From UBA7359 sp041689615 (GTDB lineage Bacteria > Pseudomonadota > Gammaproteobacteria > Eutrophobiales > Eutrophobiaceae), in the NCBI GenBank assembly GCA_041689615.1, contig JBDNFW010000026.1, positions 1-64,000 on the forward strand: 64,000 bases of DNA. The letters are read 5' to 3'. A program made the translations under genes and the position numbers. Positions 1 through 8,560 of the stretch are shown here, one piece after another; position 1 is the first letter of the stretch, and each line of letters begins with the position of its first letter. The notes beneath the pieces were generated by a model, which was not told the origin of the DNA, ran no database searches, and was given only the letters and a program-made list of their open reading frames with translations.

Positions 1-300
1 AGTGACTGTTTTAGTTAATAGTCAAATATTTCAGTTCAGGCTCATAACGCAGGGGTCGGTGGTTCAATTCCTCGGTAATTGCTCGGTCTTCGTTCCCGAC
101 ACGACTCTACCGTTCATCACCTCCATGTGAACGTCCTGCATCGCCTAAAGCGCCTACTATTGGGACTCTATCACCTCGACTTTGTCTCCTGAGTCGTTCT
201 CGGTCTCTGATCCAGACTCGACCCTACCGATTACATCCATGTAATCGTACCTCCTGCATCCTTGCAGTCGTACATCCATGTAGGCGACCCATAGCCACCA
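1..300 (+). repeat. tRNA-Met-like 3' half split by a palindrome array, copy 1
   Basis: Positions 40-70 read like the anticodon loop (CTCATAA), variable loop and T-loop (GGTTCAATTC) of an elongator tRNA-Met. Positions 290-300 read like an acceptor tail with CCA (ATAGCCACCA). About 220 bp lie between them, filled with short palindromes: 112-132, 177-196, 228-247 (8-bp arms around TCCA), 254-267 (5-bp arms around TCCT) and 271-282 (around TCCA). The 5' half of the anticodon stem and the D arm are missing, so this is no functional tRNA. The left border may lie outside the window. Copy 2 is at 1259-1437. Confidence 0.7.
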
Positions 301-320
301 TTTCTATTTTTCTAAACTCT

Positions 321-1139
321 TTATTCGTCATCCATATATTTTTCAAAATATTCATCTGGGACATCTGCATTTTTCTTACCTGCGATAGCAAAATAAAAAA
401 GTGGTTCGCCATCAATAGATAACCGATGCTGATATCGTTCAAGGTGATAGATATCAAGATATTTCGAAAGAATAAGATCACGTATCATCCTTGAAAATCC
501 ACTTTGATCTTTTTCATCCAGAAATGATGCTTTTATATTAAACCCTACCCAACCTTTTTCATTAAGAATGTTAAAGGCATTCATAAATGCCCTGGGGGGG
601 ATATCACCAAAACCAAGTGCCGCCACGGTAAGAAGACAATCCAGTGACCATGATTCAAATTCCTCATATGTATCATCATCTATACTACAAAAATCAGTAA
701 TATAATATGCATCGTAGTATTGCGGCCTATCCCTTTCCATCGCCTGCTTAGCTTCAGGAATAATATCAACACCAACTAATCTTGATACACCATATTTTTT
801 TAGCGCTTCGCCAACCATCCCATTTCCAGCACCGAGATCTAAAACTCTTAAGTTATAGAAATCTTCGCTTGATTGATCAACCGCGCTTTTTAATATGTCA
901 GTTACTTTAACAGGTGAAGTGCATTTCAGACGGTCATAGAACAATTGTTCATAAAGGCCGGGCATACTGTATATCTTGTCATAATCATGGAATCGTATTT
1001 TTACTTTATTACCGTTACTTTCGATAATATAAAAATATGATTCCGATTGAGTCAGTTTGTTAACATCAATTTTAGGGAATTGTATACGGTGTCTGTTTTT
1101 TTCCATTGTTTTGTTTGAATGTTCGAATGAACGACCCAT
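321..1139 (-). CDS. Class I SAM-dependent methyltransferase, orphan
   Basis: A predicted soluble 272-residue methyltransferase of unknown substrate. Residues 98-110 carry SAM motif I (RVLDLGAGNGMVG), and the beta-2 acidic residue is D125 in VGVDII. The C-terminal third has the usual Rossmann-type strands. The annotated start is ATG at 1139; M12 (MEKNRHR) is an alternative. The gene stands alone between two copies of the tRNA-Met-like palindromic repeat and its stop lies about 20 bp from copy 1, so it looks like a one-gene cassette. The fold is secure, the reaction is not. Confidence 0.85.
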   Translation of the reverse strand: MGRSFEHSNKTMEKNRHRIQFPKIDVNKLTQSESYFYIIESNGNKVKIRFHDYDKIYSMPGLYEQLFYDRLKCTSPVKVTDILKSAVDQSSEDFYNLRVLDLGAGNGMVGEALKKYGVSRLVGVDIIPEAKQAMERDRPQYYDAYYITDFCSIDDDTYEEFESWSLDCLLTVAALGFGDIPPRAFMNAFNILNEKGWVGFNIKASFLDEKDQSGFSRMIRDLILSKYLDIYHLERYQHRLSIDGEPLFYFAIAGKKNADVPDEYFEKYMDDE

Positions 1140-1258
1140 ACTAACAAATTAATGATTAAATTTCAGCAGAAACAATCAATATTGTGTCAGATTGAGACTA
1201 GATGAACACCTATTCAACCCCCGAAGTGAACAAGGTTTTGGCACAGAGCGTGTACCGT
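1140..1258. other. Intergenic spacer upstream of the methyltransferase
   Basis: About 120 bp between the methyltransferase start and repeat copy 2. It should hold the methyltransferase promoter on the minus strand. I see no convincing sigma70 boxes, operator or small ORF here. Confidence 0.4.
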
Positions 1259-1437
1259 AAGTGACTGTTTAGTTAGTAGTGAAAGATTTCAGTTCAGGCT
1301 CATAACGCTGGGGTCAGGGGTTCAATTCTTCGGCAATTGCTCGGTCTTCGTTCCCGACACGACTCTACCGTTCACCTCCGTGTGAACGTCCTGCCTGCTC
1401 TAGCACGTATAACCATAGAGGCAACCGATAGCCACCA
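1259..1437 (+). repeat. tRNA-Met-like 3' half split by a palindrome, copy 2
   Basis: This matches positions 1-145 and the last 12 bases of copy 1: AGTGACTGTTT, then CTCATAACGC, GGTTCAATTC, the CGGTCTTCGTTCCCGACACG stretch and a terminal GATAGCCACCA. The insert between T-loop and CCA end is shorter, about 90 bp. It holds one clear palindrome at 1369-1388, with 7-bp arms CGTTCAC/GTGAACG around a 6-base loop; copy 1 has a 2-base insertion in the same hairpin. The element ends 2 bp from the tautomerase stop codon. Confidence 0.75.
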
Positions 1438-1439
1438 AT

Positions 1440-1805
1440 CTAAACTACAAACTGAGCAATACCATCTCTGAACGACCAATCGATATCTTTGTTCTCAACA
1501 ATACTGATTAGTACATTAGCCGGATCAATGCCTGGATCGCGCGCAAGATTTTCAACTGCTTTTGCATAGAAGGCTTGCTTTGATTCATCGGAACGTCCAC
1601 TACGCATCGTCAAGTGCATCATGACTCTATCACCCGTACGTTCTTGTAGTTGTAAACAATGTGGTTCACATTCATGAATAATCTGGTAACGATCATCATC
1701 AGGAAAACCCATGGTTTCTATCACTGCTGAATTAATTCCATCAGCAACTGCTTTGATGTATTTGGGAGATTTACCTTTTAAGATTGAAATATTTACTAAT
1801 GGCAT
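1440..1805 (-). CDS. Tautomerase family protein
   Basis: A 121-residue protein with Pro immediately after the initiator Met (MPLVNISILKG), the catalytic general base of the 4-oxalocrotonate tautomerase superfamily after Met removal. The length fits a tandem beta-alpha-beta tautomerase of the longer class rather than the 62-residue 4-OT class. AGGTGA stands a few bases upstream of the ATG at 1805 and decides the start. The stop of the upstream Sel1 gene is 5 bp away, so the two are probably cotranscribed. Substrate unknown. Confidence 0.85.
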   Translation of the reverse strand: MPLVNISILKGKSPKYIKAVADGINSAVIETMGFPDDDRYQIIHECEPHCLQLQERTGDRVMMHLTMRSGRSDESKQAFYAKAVENLARDPGIDPANVLISIVENKDIDWSFRDGIAQFVV

Positions 1806-1810
1806 TTAAT

Positions 1811-2266
1811 TCACCTGTATTGTTTTGCGAGTTCTTTTGCTCGATTGTATTGATTAGGAAATAGTTTATGTTCGTCCAATAAGCCTTGCATTCTTCTTCT
1901 GGCGTGTTCATTTTTATTAACTATCGCAAGCGAATACCACATTGCTGCTGTCACATAATCCTGTTTTACATGCTGACCATTTTCATACATGACCGCTAAA
2001 TTATATTGCGCATCGGCAGAACCTTGTATTGCAGATTTCTCAAACCATTCTTTTGCCTGTTTATAATTTTTTTCTGTTCCTAATCCTAAATAATAATGGA
2101 TACCAATATAATTCTGCGCGAATGAATCACCTTCGTTTGCTAGTACTCCCCATAAAGGAAATGATTTTTCATATTTACCCTGATCAAAAAGAAATTTTGG
2201 ATCTTTACTTTCTGTACATGCAGACAAAATTAAGAGAAGCACAATATTGAATATAAATACTCTCAT
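1811..2266 (-). CDS. Sel1-repeat lipoprotein
   Basis: A 151-residue predicted lipoprotein. The N-terminal hydrophobic stretch ends in the lipobox LSAC, with the lipidated Cys at residue 17. Residues about 50-123 hold two Sel1/TPR-like repeats (pattern A.NYIG..Y..GLGTEKNYKQA and A.YNLAVMYENGQ.VKQDY). Such repeats usually scaffold protein contacts. It sits directly upstream of the tautomerase on the same strand. No partner can be inferred from context. Confidence 0.85.
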   Translation of the reverse strand: MRVFIFNIVLLLILSACTESKDPKFLFDQGKYEKSFPLWGVLANEGDSFAQNYIGIHYYLGLGTEKNYKQAKEWFEKSAIQGSADAQYNLAVMYENGQHVKQDYVTAAMWYSLAIVNKNEHARRRMQGLLDEHKLFPNQYNRAKELAKQYR

Positions 2267-2287
2267 AAAAACACAACAAGAGTTTTA

Positions 2288-2602
2288 TCAGTTAGCAAAA
2301 AAAGGACTCTTGTTTTTCCGAGAAGCTTTATCAACTTCAATAGTATTGAAACAGGATTCCTGCCAATCAGAAATCTGATATTCCTGTTTGAATTCAGCAA
2401 TTGACTCACTGTCTTTATAAGCTAATAAGTTTTCTTGCGTATCAAAATGATAAATGCCGCCTATCTGCTGACTCTCTGGATGTTGCAGCCAGGTTTTTGA
2501 AAGTAAACCTTCAACTGAATTCATCCAGTCAGCCAATGCATCCAGATCCTCAACGAGTTTTTGATACTTCTCACTCCTAAACCTCAATATAAGTATATGC
2601 AT
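2288..2602 (-). CDS. YdhR-like putative monooxygenase, ferredoxin-like fold
   Basis: A 104-residue soluble protein beginning MHILILRF and containing the GGIYHFDTQENLLAYKDSE segment, which resembles the YdhR / antibiotic-biosynthesis-monooxygenase group of dimeric alpha-beta barrels. These proteins bind small hydrophobic molecules, and a true oxygenase activity is unproven for most. It is 21 bp upstream of the Sel1 gene on the same strand, so the small genes from 3010 down to 1440 may be one transcript. Confidence 0.7.
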   Translation of the reverse strand: MHILILRFRSEKYQKLVEDLDALADWMNSVEGLLSKTWLQHPESQQIGGIYHFDTQENLLAYKDSESIAEFKQEYQISDWQESCFNTIEVDKASRKNKSPFFAN

Positions 2603-2644
2603 TTTATCTATCTCATTTAAAAATGATTACAAGTAATTTCTACA

Positions 2645-3010
2645 TCATTTTTTATTCTTCTTGTTTTTTTTCCTATCTTTTTTCTTTTCCTTTTTTCCTT
2701 TCTTGTCTTTCGATTTTTTATCCTTCTCTTTTTTCTTTTCCTTTTTATCTTTCTTACCTGACTTTTCAGGCTTCGTTTTAACTTTCGTTTTAGTTGCCGG
2801 CTTCGATTTCTTTGCTACATAAGTACCATCGAGTACCGCAATCGCTACCTTTAGTACCGTTGCCGCACGACCGGGACTAAATCCAGGTGCCGTTTCTAGA
2901 ACTGAAATGCCACGTTTCACTAGCCCTTCTACCGTCGTAATCCGTCGCTTCTTAAGAAATTCAACCGTTTTTGGACCAATACCATCAACCATATTTACCG
3001 GCGTCGTCAT
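2645..3010 (-). CDS. Helix-hairpin-helix protein with poly-lysine tail
   Basis: A 121-residue protein in two parts. Residues 5-60 form a helix-hairpin-helix-like domain (VDGIGPKTVEFLKKRRI, then a second half with GFSPGRAA), of the kind that contacts the DNA or RNA backbone. Residues 65-121 are almost only Lys with Ser, Asp and Glu, a strongly basic disordered tail. The combination suggests a nucleic-acid-associated or condensing protein; this is inference. The tail makes the DNA a low-complexity run at 2650-2770. Confidence 0.65.
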   Translation of the reverse strand: MTTPVNMVDGIGPKTVEFLKKRRITTVEGLVKRGISVLETAPGFSPGRAATVLKVAIAVLDGTYVAKKSKPATKTKVKTKPEKSGKKDKKEKKKEKDKKSKDKKGKKEKKKDRKKNKKNKK

Positions 3011-3100
3011 TTTATTCCCCCTTGCTTAATTATTATTAATCAGCATAAAAGTATAGCAGTCACATAGGCCAAAAATTATTACAACGGATAAATTAATTGA

Positions 3101-3919
3101 CTAATTTTCCATTTGTACAATGTATTTTTGATAGGGGATAGAAATATTTGCCGCTTGCAGTGCAATATGAATCTGCTTATTAATATCGTATTTTAGTTGG
3201 AAGTATTTGGTCGTCGGAATCCAGTAACGAAGGCCTATTTCTATGCCGAACTTTGAAAATTGCTCAATCCCAACCTGGGGTTTTGGCTCTACGACAACGT
3301 CATTATGTTTGCTTAATTCTTCAAGAATAATCTGAACGACTTTCTCAGGATCATCGTCATAACTAATAGTAATACTTTGTTCGACAATTAAATTTGCCGA
3401 AGAATTGTAAATTATTTCACCAATTATTTTATTATTGGGAATAGTAATCCGTTCTCCATCTTCATTGCTTAAAAATGTATAAGCCAGTTTAATTTCTTCG
3501 ACAATCCCAATAACATTATGAATACGAATGGTGTCACCAACGACGAATGGACGAGTAAGAACGATAGTTAGTCCGGCACCGTAATTTGAAATGGGACCTT
3601 GTAATGCTAAAGTGCTACCAAAAACGACAGCACCCAATGCGGCAATAAACGGCGCGATACTAATACCGAATTTACCCAGTGCAATAATAAAAACAAAAGC
3701 AAGAACAATCGTTTTTACCAAACCGGCAAAAAATTTTGCAAGCGTGATATCCAGATTAAAACGCTCACACAGCTTTAATACCAAAGATGCAACCCAACGA
3801 GAAATCTGCCAGCCAATAATTAAAATGACTAGTGCAGCAAGAAATTGAAATCCGTAATTAACCGCTATTTCGCTTGCGAGGTCAGCGGCTTTTTGCAGTG
3901 TTTGTAATTCCTCTTCCAT
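3101..3919 (-). CDS. mscS: MscS-family small-conductance mechanosensitive channel
   Basis: An inner-membrane channel that opens under membrane tension to release solutes on osmotic downshock. It has about 272 residues, near E. coli MscS (286). Three hydrophobic helices occupy roughly residues 25-115; the third is the Gly/Ala-rich pore helix (IAALGAVVFGSTLALQGPISNYGAG). A beta domain (FVVGDTIRIHNVIGIVEEI) and a cytoplasmic alpha-beta domain follow. I prefer ATG at 3919 over a GTG two codons upstream. Single gene, about 20 bp from the end of the importer operon. Confidence 0.93.
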   Translation of the reverse strand: MEEELQTLQKAADLASEIAVNYGFQFLAALVILIIGWQISRWVASLVLKLCERFNLDITLAKFFAGLVKTIVLAFVFIIALGKFGISIAPFIAALGAVVFGSTLALQGPISNYGAGLTIVLTRPFVVGDTIRIHNVIGIVEEIKLAYTFLSNEDGERITIPNNKIIGEIIYNSSANLIVEQSITISYDDDPEKVVQIILEELSKHNDVVVEPKPQVGIEQFSKFGIEIGLRYWIPTTKYFQLKYDINKQIHIALQAANISIPYQKYIVQMEN

Positions 3920-3944
3920 AATCACTACCCGTTTTGTGTTTTGT

Positions 3945-4952
3945 CTAGAATATCACTACGGACGAACTTTTAAAGCTAATCCATACATCGCTGCCTATAG
4001 ATAATTGCAATTTTTCCAATGCTTTATGCGTAATCATTACCTGAATCTGCTCATCAATATTAACATTGAGTTTAATATTGCCTTCTTCTTCATTCATTCC
4101 GGTGATTTTTCCAGAAAAACTATTTTGCATACTGGAAGCAAGCTTCTCTTTCGATACAACAATTTGTTTTGGATCAATTGCAATTTGTTCAGCTTGCGTT
4201 ACTCCATCGGGGATACTGATCGATAACTTTCCCGTATTGAACATATTATTTTCTGTATCCAAAACTCCATTAAAAAGATTCACCAAATGCGCTTCAAAAA
4301 CTTTACCACTGACTACACTATAAATATCATCTGCTAAACATTGTGCTTGTATCTGATTGTGCGTTGTAAAAATAACTGTTTTATTTAATTCGTTTTTTAA
4401 AGTAAGTACGAGCTGTTCTAAATCATGGATCGACTTTTTATCAAGATGAGTAAAAGGTTCATCCAATATTAAAACTTCGGGATCGAGCGCTAATACCTGA
4501 CCTATCGCCACCTTTTGTGCTTCTCCACCTGATAGCGAACGGGCTACTCGGCTAGCTAATTCAGTAATACCCAAAACTTGCATTACTTCGTTTACCCTTT
4601 TTAAGCGTGTTTTTTTATCAATGTGCTTCAACTTCAAGCCGAGTTCAATATTCTTAAATGCCGTTCCTCTTAACAAATAAGGACTTTGCTGAACATAACC
4701 TACAGTTTTCCTGAATTTCTCACTGTTACGTTGCTCAAGTTTTTTTTCGCCGTAAATTAATGTTCCTTCTTTTGGAAAATTTAGAAAGGCAAGTATATTT
4801 AGCAAGCTGGTTTTTCCTGATCCATTGGGGCCAACAATCGAGATGATATGTGATTTTTTTATCTCAATATTAATATCGGACAAATTAAAACCAGAACGAA
4901 AATTATCACCGTAGTTAAAACCAATATTTTTTAACTTGTACAAACTGCTCAT
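3945..4952 (-). CDS. tupC: Tungstate/molybdate-type ABC transporter ATPase with TOBE domain
   Basis: The 335-residue ATPase of an oxyanion importer. Walker A is GPNGSGKT (41-48), the Q-loop is near residue 88, the signature LSGGE is at 140-144 and Walker B ILDEP ends at 166. Residues about 270-335 form a TOBE/Mop-like module (FSGKITGMNEEEGNIKLNV), typical of molybdate and tungstate ATPases, where it senses the oxyanion. The ATG overlaps the stop of the upstream fusion gene by 4 bp (ATGA), so translation is coupled. Tungstate specificity rests on the partner protein. Confidence 0.85.
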   Translation of the reverse strand: MSSLYKLKNIGFNYGDNFRSGFNLSDINIEIKKSHIISIVGPNGSGKTSLLNILAFLNFPKEGTLIYGEKKLEQRNSEKFRKTVGYVQQSPYLLRGTAFKNIELGLKLKHIDKKTRLKRVNEVMQVLGITELASRVARSLSGGEAQKVAIGQVLALDPEVLILDEPFTHLDKKSIHDLEQLVLTLKNELNKTVIFTTHNQIQAQCLADDIYSVVSGKVFEAHLVNLFNGVLDTENNMFNTGKLSISIPDGVTQAEQIAIDPKQIVVSKEKLASSMQNSFSGKITGMNEEEGNIKLNVNIDEQIQVMITHKALEKLQLSIGSDVWISFKSSSVVIF

Positions 4953-6487
4953 TTTATTTTCAACTGAAACTGTTGAAGCGCCGCATTAACGATAAACGCA
5001 ACCAGTAACAACATAAAGCCGAGTGCCAATGCAAATTCAAATTCACCCTTACTAGTTTCCAATGCAATCGCGGTTGTCATTGTGCGCGTATAACCCTCGA
5101 TATTTCCACCTAGCATCATGGCAATACCCACTTCACCTATAGCACGTCCAAAACCCGTGACAACAGCGGCGATTAAAGCAAAGCGAACTTCACTCATATA
5201 AATAATGCTACGTTGAAAATAACTTGCGCCTAAAGAAGAACAAGTTCTTGCCAGTCTTGGATCAGCGCTATTAACTGCTGCTATACATAGGTTCCAGATA
5301 ATCGGAATAATTAAAACACATTGTCCGATAATCATTGCTGTCGGTGTATACAACAAACCTAGCTCACCAAAAATTCCCTGTCGATTTAATATGCCATATA
5401 ATAATAATCCAACCACAACGGTGGGTAATGCCATTAAAGTATTCAGGCAAGCTAATAAAAAGTTTTTCCCTTTGAAATTATTTAGAGCAACAAATATACC
5501 CAGTGGCAAACTAAATACAACAGCAATTAGTACGGCAATTAAAGAAACTATTAATGATGTCCAGACCACATAAAATAATGACCGGTCAAAATTTATTATT
5601 AAATTAAAAGAAGAAACTGCTGCATCCAGAAAAAAACTTTTTCTCTTGCTCTCTGATTTTTTTTCTTTCGCAACTGCTTCAACGATATATTCAGGATGAA
5701 ATAAATGTTGCCCATGAAGCTTATAATCATTAATCATTTTTTGTGCTTTTTCGCTTGTAAGAAAGGCGATATATTTTTCTGCAAGCGTATAATTTACGTG
5801 CTTATGTTTTTCAGGATTTATTGCAATGGCATGATAAGGATTATAAAGGAATGAAGTTCCTTGGTAATGTATATCCAGACTAATTCGATCTTTAAATGCC
5901 AAATAAGTACCACGATCAGTTAATGTATACGCCTGTCTCTCGTTAGCCAAGATCAATACCGAACCCATACCCAAAGCCGCTTGTATATACCAGTCACCTT
6001 CGGGTTCAAGATTATTATTTTTCCAGATGGCTAACTCTTTTTTATGTGTTCCAGAATCATCACCTCTGGAAATAAATTGAGTAGCTGAAACAGATAGTTT
6101 ATTGAATGCTTCAGATAATGATTTCGCTTCTTTTATCTTCGCCGGATCGTTTGCTGGTCCAACAATAATAAAGTCATTGTGCATGACCGGATGCCGCTTT
6201 AACCCGTAACCCGATTGTACGAATTGTTTTTCATCTTCTGGTGCGTGCGTTATTAAAATATCAACATCACCCTGTTTTCCTATACGCAACGCTTGTCCGG
6301 AACCGACAATAATGACATTAATCTTTACATTGTTTTCTTTTTCAAAAACAGGATTTAATACAGACATTAAACCAGAATTTTCAGTCGTCGTTGTAATCGC
6401 GAGACGCAAAGTCTCCGTCTCTGCATTAGCCAGAGAAAAAAAGAAACATAAAACCAGTATTATGTTGAGCTTCTGAAATATCCGCAT
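4949..6487 (-). CDS. Fused tungstate-binding protein and ABC permease (TupA-TupB)
   Basis: One 512-residue chain joins two normally separate subunits. Residues 1-22 are a signal sequence. Residues 25-275 match a TupA-type binding protein, with TTTTENSGLM near the N-terminus and the ligand-loop motif SRGDDSGTHKKE. After a charged linker (EKKSESKRKS), residues about 300-512 form a permease with five predicted TM helices and an EAA-like loop (SSLGASYFQRS). Five helices with the N-terminus outside fit a periplasmic binding domain tethered to its own channel. The operon partner is the ATPase at 3945-4952. I see no frameshift that would create the fusion artificially. Confidence 0.85.
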   Translation of the reverse strand: MRIFQKLNIILVLCFFFSLANAETETLRLAITTTTENSGLMSVLNPVFEKENNVKINVIIVGSGQALRIGKQGDVDILITHAPEDEKQFVQSGYGLKRHPVMHNDFIIVGPANDPAKIKEAKSLSEAFNKLSVSATQFISRGDDSGTHKKELAIWKNNNLEPEGDWYIQAALGMGSVLILANERQAYTLTDRGTYLAFKDRISLDIHYQGTSFLYNPYHAIAINPEKHKHVNYTLAEKYIAFLTSEKAQKMINDYKLHGQHLFHPEYIVEAVAKEKKSESKRKSFFLDAAVSSFNLIINFDRSLFYVVWTSLIVSLIAVLIAVVFSLPLGIFVALNNFKGKNFLLACLNTLMALPTVVVGLLLYGILNRQGIFGELGLLYTPTAMIIGQCVLIIPIIWNLCIAAVNSADPRLARTCSSLGASYFQRSIIYMSEVRFALIAAVVTGFGRAIGEVGIAMMLGGNIEGYTRTMTTAIALETSKGEFEFALALGFMLLLVAFIVNAALQQFQLKIK

Positions 6488-6573
6488 CGTTTTATTGCAT
6501 ATACATATAGTGTCACTGCTTGACTTAAGTTATAGAGCAATTATGCTTTGAGAATGAAAATGGCTACCCTCAA

Positions 6574-7023
6574 ATGAAGATAGAGTTTGAAACTGATATT
6601 AACGGCTATCAAGAAGCCCGTAAATTTAAATTGCTTATTGATTCCATTCTCAAGCATGAGAAGTTGGATCACTCGTTAAATTCTCTCGCTTCATCGTTAC
6701 AAGAACAATTAAGAGAGTTTATATCGAATCCGGAATTTACGGATTTTACCGATAGTGGATCAGAGGATCATTATACCTCCAGTCATAATGAGGATATTAG
6801 TGGCGGAATCTTAAAATCACTTCGAGGCCTATTTGGACCAAGCAAACGTGAAATCGAGCTAAGTAAACAACGTCAGGCCTTAATTGCACGAGCTGAACAT
6901 GCCGAACACTCTGCATTTGAAGCTCTAGCCGAAACAGCAGAAATCGGCCGGGAACGCGACCGACTCAAAGAAAAACTGAAACAACTTGAAGCTAAACTGG
7001 CAAAATCCGAAGAAAACGCCTGA
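6574..7023 (+). CDS. Hypothetical coiled-coil protein upstream of miaB
   Basis: A 149-residue soluble protein of unknown function. It has a helical N-terminal half, a Ser/Asp-rich middle (residues 50-75) and a heptad-like C-terminal coiled coil (about 95-147) rich in Glu, Lys, Leu and Ala. No signal peptide or catalytic motif is visible and the start lacks a clear Shine-Dalgarno. It runs the same way as miaB, 106 bp upstream, so it may share the transcript. Codon use and composition look like the surroundings. Confidence 0.6.
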   Translation: MKIEFETDINGYQEARKFKLLIDSILKHEKLDHSLNSLASSLQEQLREFISNPEFTDFTDSGSEDHYTSSHNEDISGGILKSLRGLFGPSKREIELSKQRQALIARAEHAEHSAFEALAETAEIGRERDRLKEKLKQLEAKLAKSEENA

Positions 7024-7129
7024 TCGCTGTCAAAGCCCCGTTTTTTCTCATTATTTAGTTATTTTTGGCTGGAAATCAGCCTATAGAACATGTAATTTAA
7101 CCAACCTTTTTCATGATCGTCATATTTTA

Positions 7130-8479
7130 ATGAGTAAAAAACTTTTCATTACAACGCAAGGCTGCCAAATGAATGAATACGATTCAGCCAGAATGCTGGA
7201 TACGCTTCAGGCTGCGCATAATATGACCGAGACAAAAGATGCAGCGGAAGCCGATTTAATCCTGCTAAACACCTGTTCCATCCGCGAGAAAGCACAGGAA
7301 AAAGTATTTTCCCAACTTGGTCGCTGGCGATCATTTAAAGAAGCTAACCCAAATCTGGTTATTGGTGTTGGCGGTTGTGTTGCCAGTCAGGAAGGATCGG
7401 CGATTATTGAGCGTGCTCCTTTTGTCGATATGGTCTTCGGGCCACAAACACTGCATCGTTTGCCTGAAATGTATGCCGATATTATTAAGAATCGAAAACC
7501 TATTGTTGATATTTCATTTCCGGAAATTGAAAAATTTGATCATCTTCCCAGCCCAAAAGCTGATGGACCCTCTGCCTTTGTTTCAATCATGGAAGGTTGT
7601 AGTAAATATTGCAGTTTTTGTGTTGTACCTTACACCCGCGGCGAAGAAGTCAGCCGCCCTTTTGATGACGTTATTACTGAAGTTGTTGAGCTAGCTGAAC
7701 AAGGTGTACGTGAAGTTAATTTATTGGGACAAAATGTAAATGCCTATCGCGGTGTTATGCATGACGGACACATAGCAGACCTTGCTCTGTTAATCGAATA
7801 TGTTGCTGCAATTGATGGTATTGATCGTATTCGTTTCACTACCTCTCATCCAATGGAATTTTCAGACAGTTTGATTGAAGTTTATGGACGCGTACCGGAA
7901 TTAGTTAGTCATTTACATTTACCGGTACAAAGTGGTTCTGATCGTATTCTGGCCTTAATGAAACGCGGTCATACTCGCCTTGAATACAAAAGCAAAATTA
8001 AACGTTTACGTGCAATCAGACCCAATCTAAGTATGTCATCTGACTTTATTATTGGTTTCCCTGGTGAAACAGATAAAGATTTTGAAGATACGATGAATTT
8101 AATTGCTGACATTAGTTTTGATCATTCTTTTAGTTTTATCTATAGCCAACGTCCGGGAACACCGGCGTCGAATCTTCCAGACGATACACCTATGCAAACC
8201 AAGAAAAAGCGCTTGTCGATTTTACAAACTCGCATAACTCAAAAAGCAGCTGAAATCAGCATTGCAATGATCGGCTCAATTCAGACTATACTTGTAGAAG
8301 GTCGGTCGAAAAAAGACCCTAATCAACTTCGCGGCAGAACGGAAAACAATCGCGTGGTGAATTTTACAGGATCAAAAGATTTGATAGGTGACTTTGTTGA
8401 TATTGAAATTACAGAAGCTTTACCAAATTCCCTACGCGGCATACTTCCTGATACTCTAAATCAGGCCGCTAATCTTTAA
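7130..8479 (+). CDS. miaB: tRNA-2-methylthio-N6-dimethylallyladenosine synthase MiaB
   Basis: A radical-SAM methylthiotransferase that adds a methylthio group to i6A37 of tRNAs reading UNN codons. The auxiliary-cluster cysteines are C12, C49 and C83; the radical-SAM motif EGCSKYCSFC gives C157, C161 and C164; a TRAM domain closes the protein (VEGRSKKDPNQLRGR). The frame is open 48 codons further upstream, but ATG at 7130 gives the family-typical start MSKKLFITTQGCQMNEYD and a 449-residue protein. First gene of the conserved miaB-ybeZ-ybeY-corC-lnt cluster. Confidence 0.96.
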   Translation: MSKKLFITTQGCQMNEYDSARMLDTLQAAHNMTETKDAAEADLILLNTCSIREKAQEKVFSQLGRWRSFKEANPNLVIGVGGCVASQEGSAIIERAPFVDMVFGPQTLHRLPEMYADIIKNRKPIVDISFPEIEKFDHLPSPKADGPSAFVSIMEGCSKYCSFCVVPYTRGEEVSRPFDDVITEVVELAEQGVREVNLLGQNVNAYRGVMHDGHIADLALLIEYVAAIDGIDRIRFTTSHPMEFSDSLIEVYGRVPELVSHLHLPVQSGSDRILALMKRGHTRLEYKSKIKRLRAIRPNLSMSSDFIIGFPGETDKDFEDTMNLIADISFDHSFSFIYSQRPGTPASNLPDDTPMQTKKKRLSILQTRITQKAAEISIAMIGSIQTILVEGRSKKDPNQLRGRTENNRVVNFTGSKDLIGDFVDIEITEALPNSLRGILPDTLNQAANL

Positions 8480-8560
8480 TCTACAAATATAACCCTCGAT
8501 ACAACTATTAACGTCATAACTTCAAACGATTTATTTCTCGAGCCAGCCGATAATCAGCGC

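Noticed and set aside
40..70. Functional tRNA-Met
   Set aside because: The D arm and the 5' acceptor/anticodon strands are absent and the T stem is interrupted.
100..290. Possible CRISPR array
   Set aside because: The palindromes are 12-21 bp, differ in arm sequence, and have no uniform spacers or cas genes.
224..481. 85-codon minus-strand ORF overlapping repeat copy 1 and the methyltransferase 3' end
   Set aside because: It consists of palindrome repeats and an out-of-frame shadow of the methyltransferase; no ribosome-binding site.
6986..7129. N-terminal extension of miaB to 6986
   Set aside because: It overlaps the upstream gene and is absent in MiaB proteins; ATG 7130 gives the family start.
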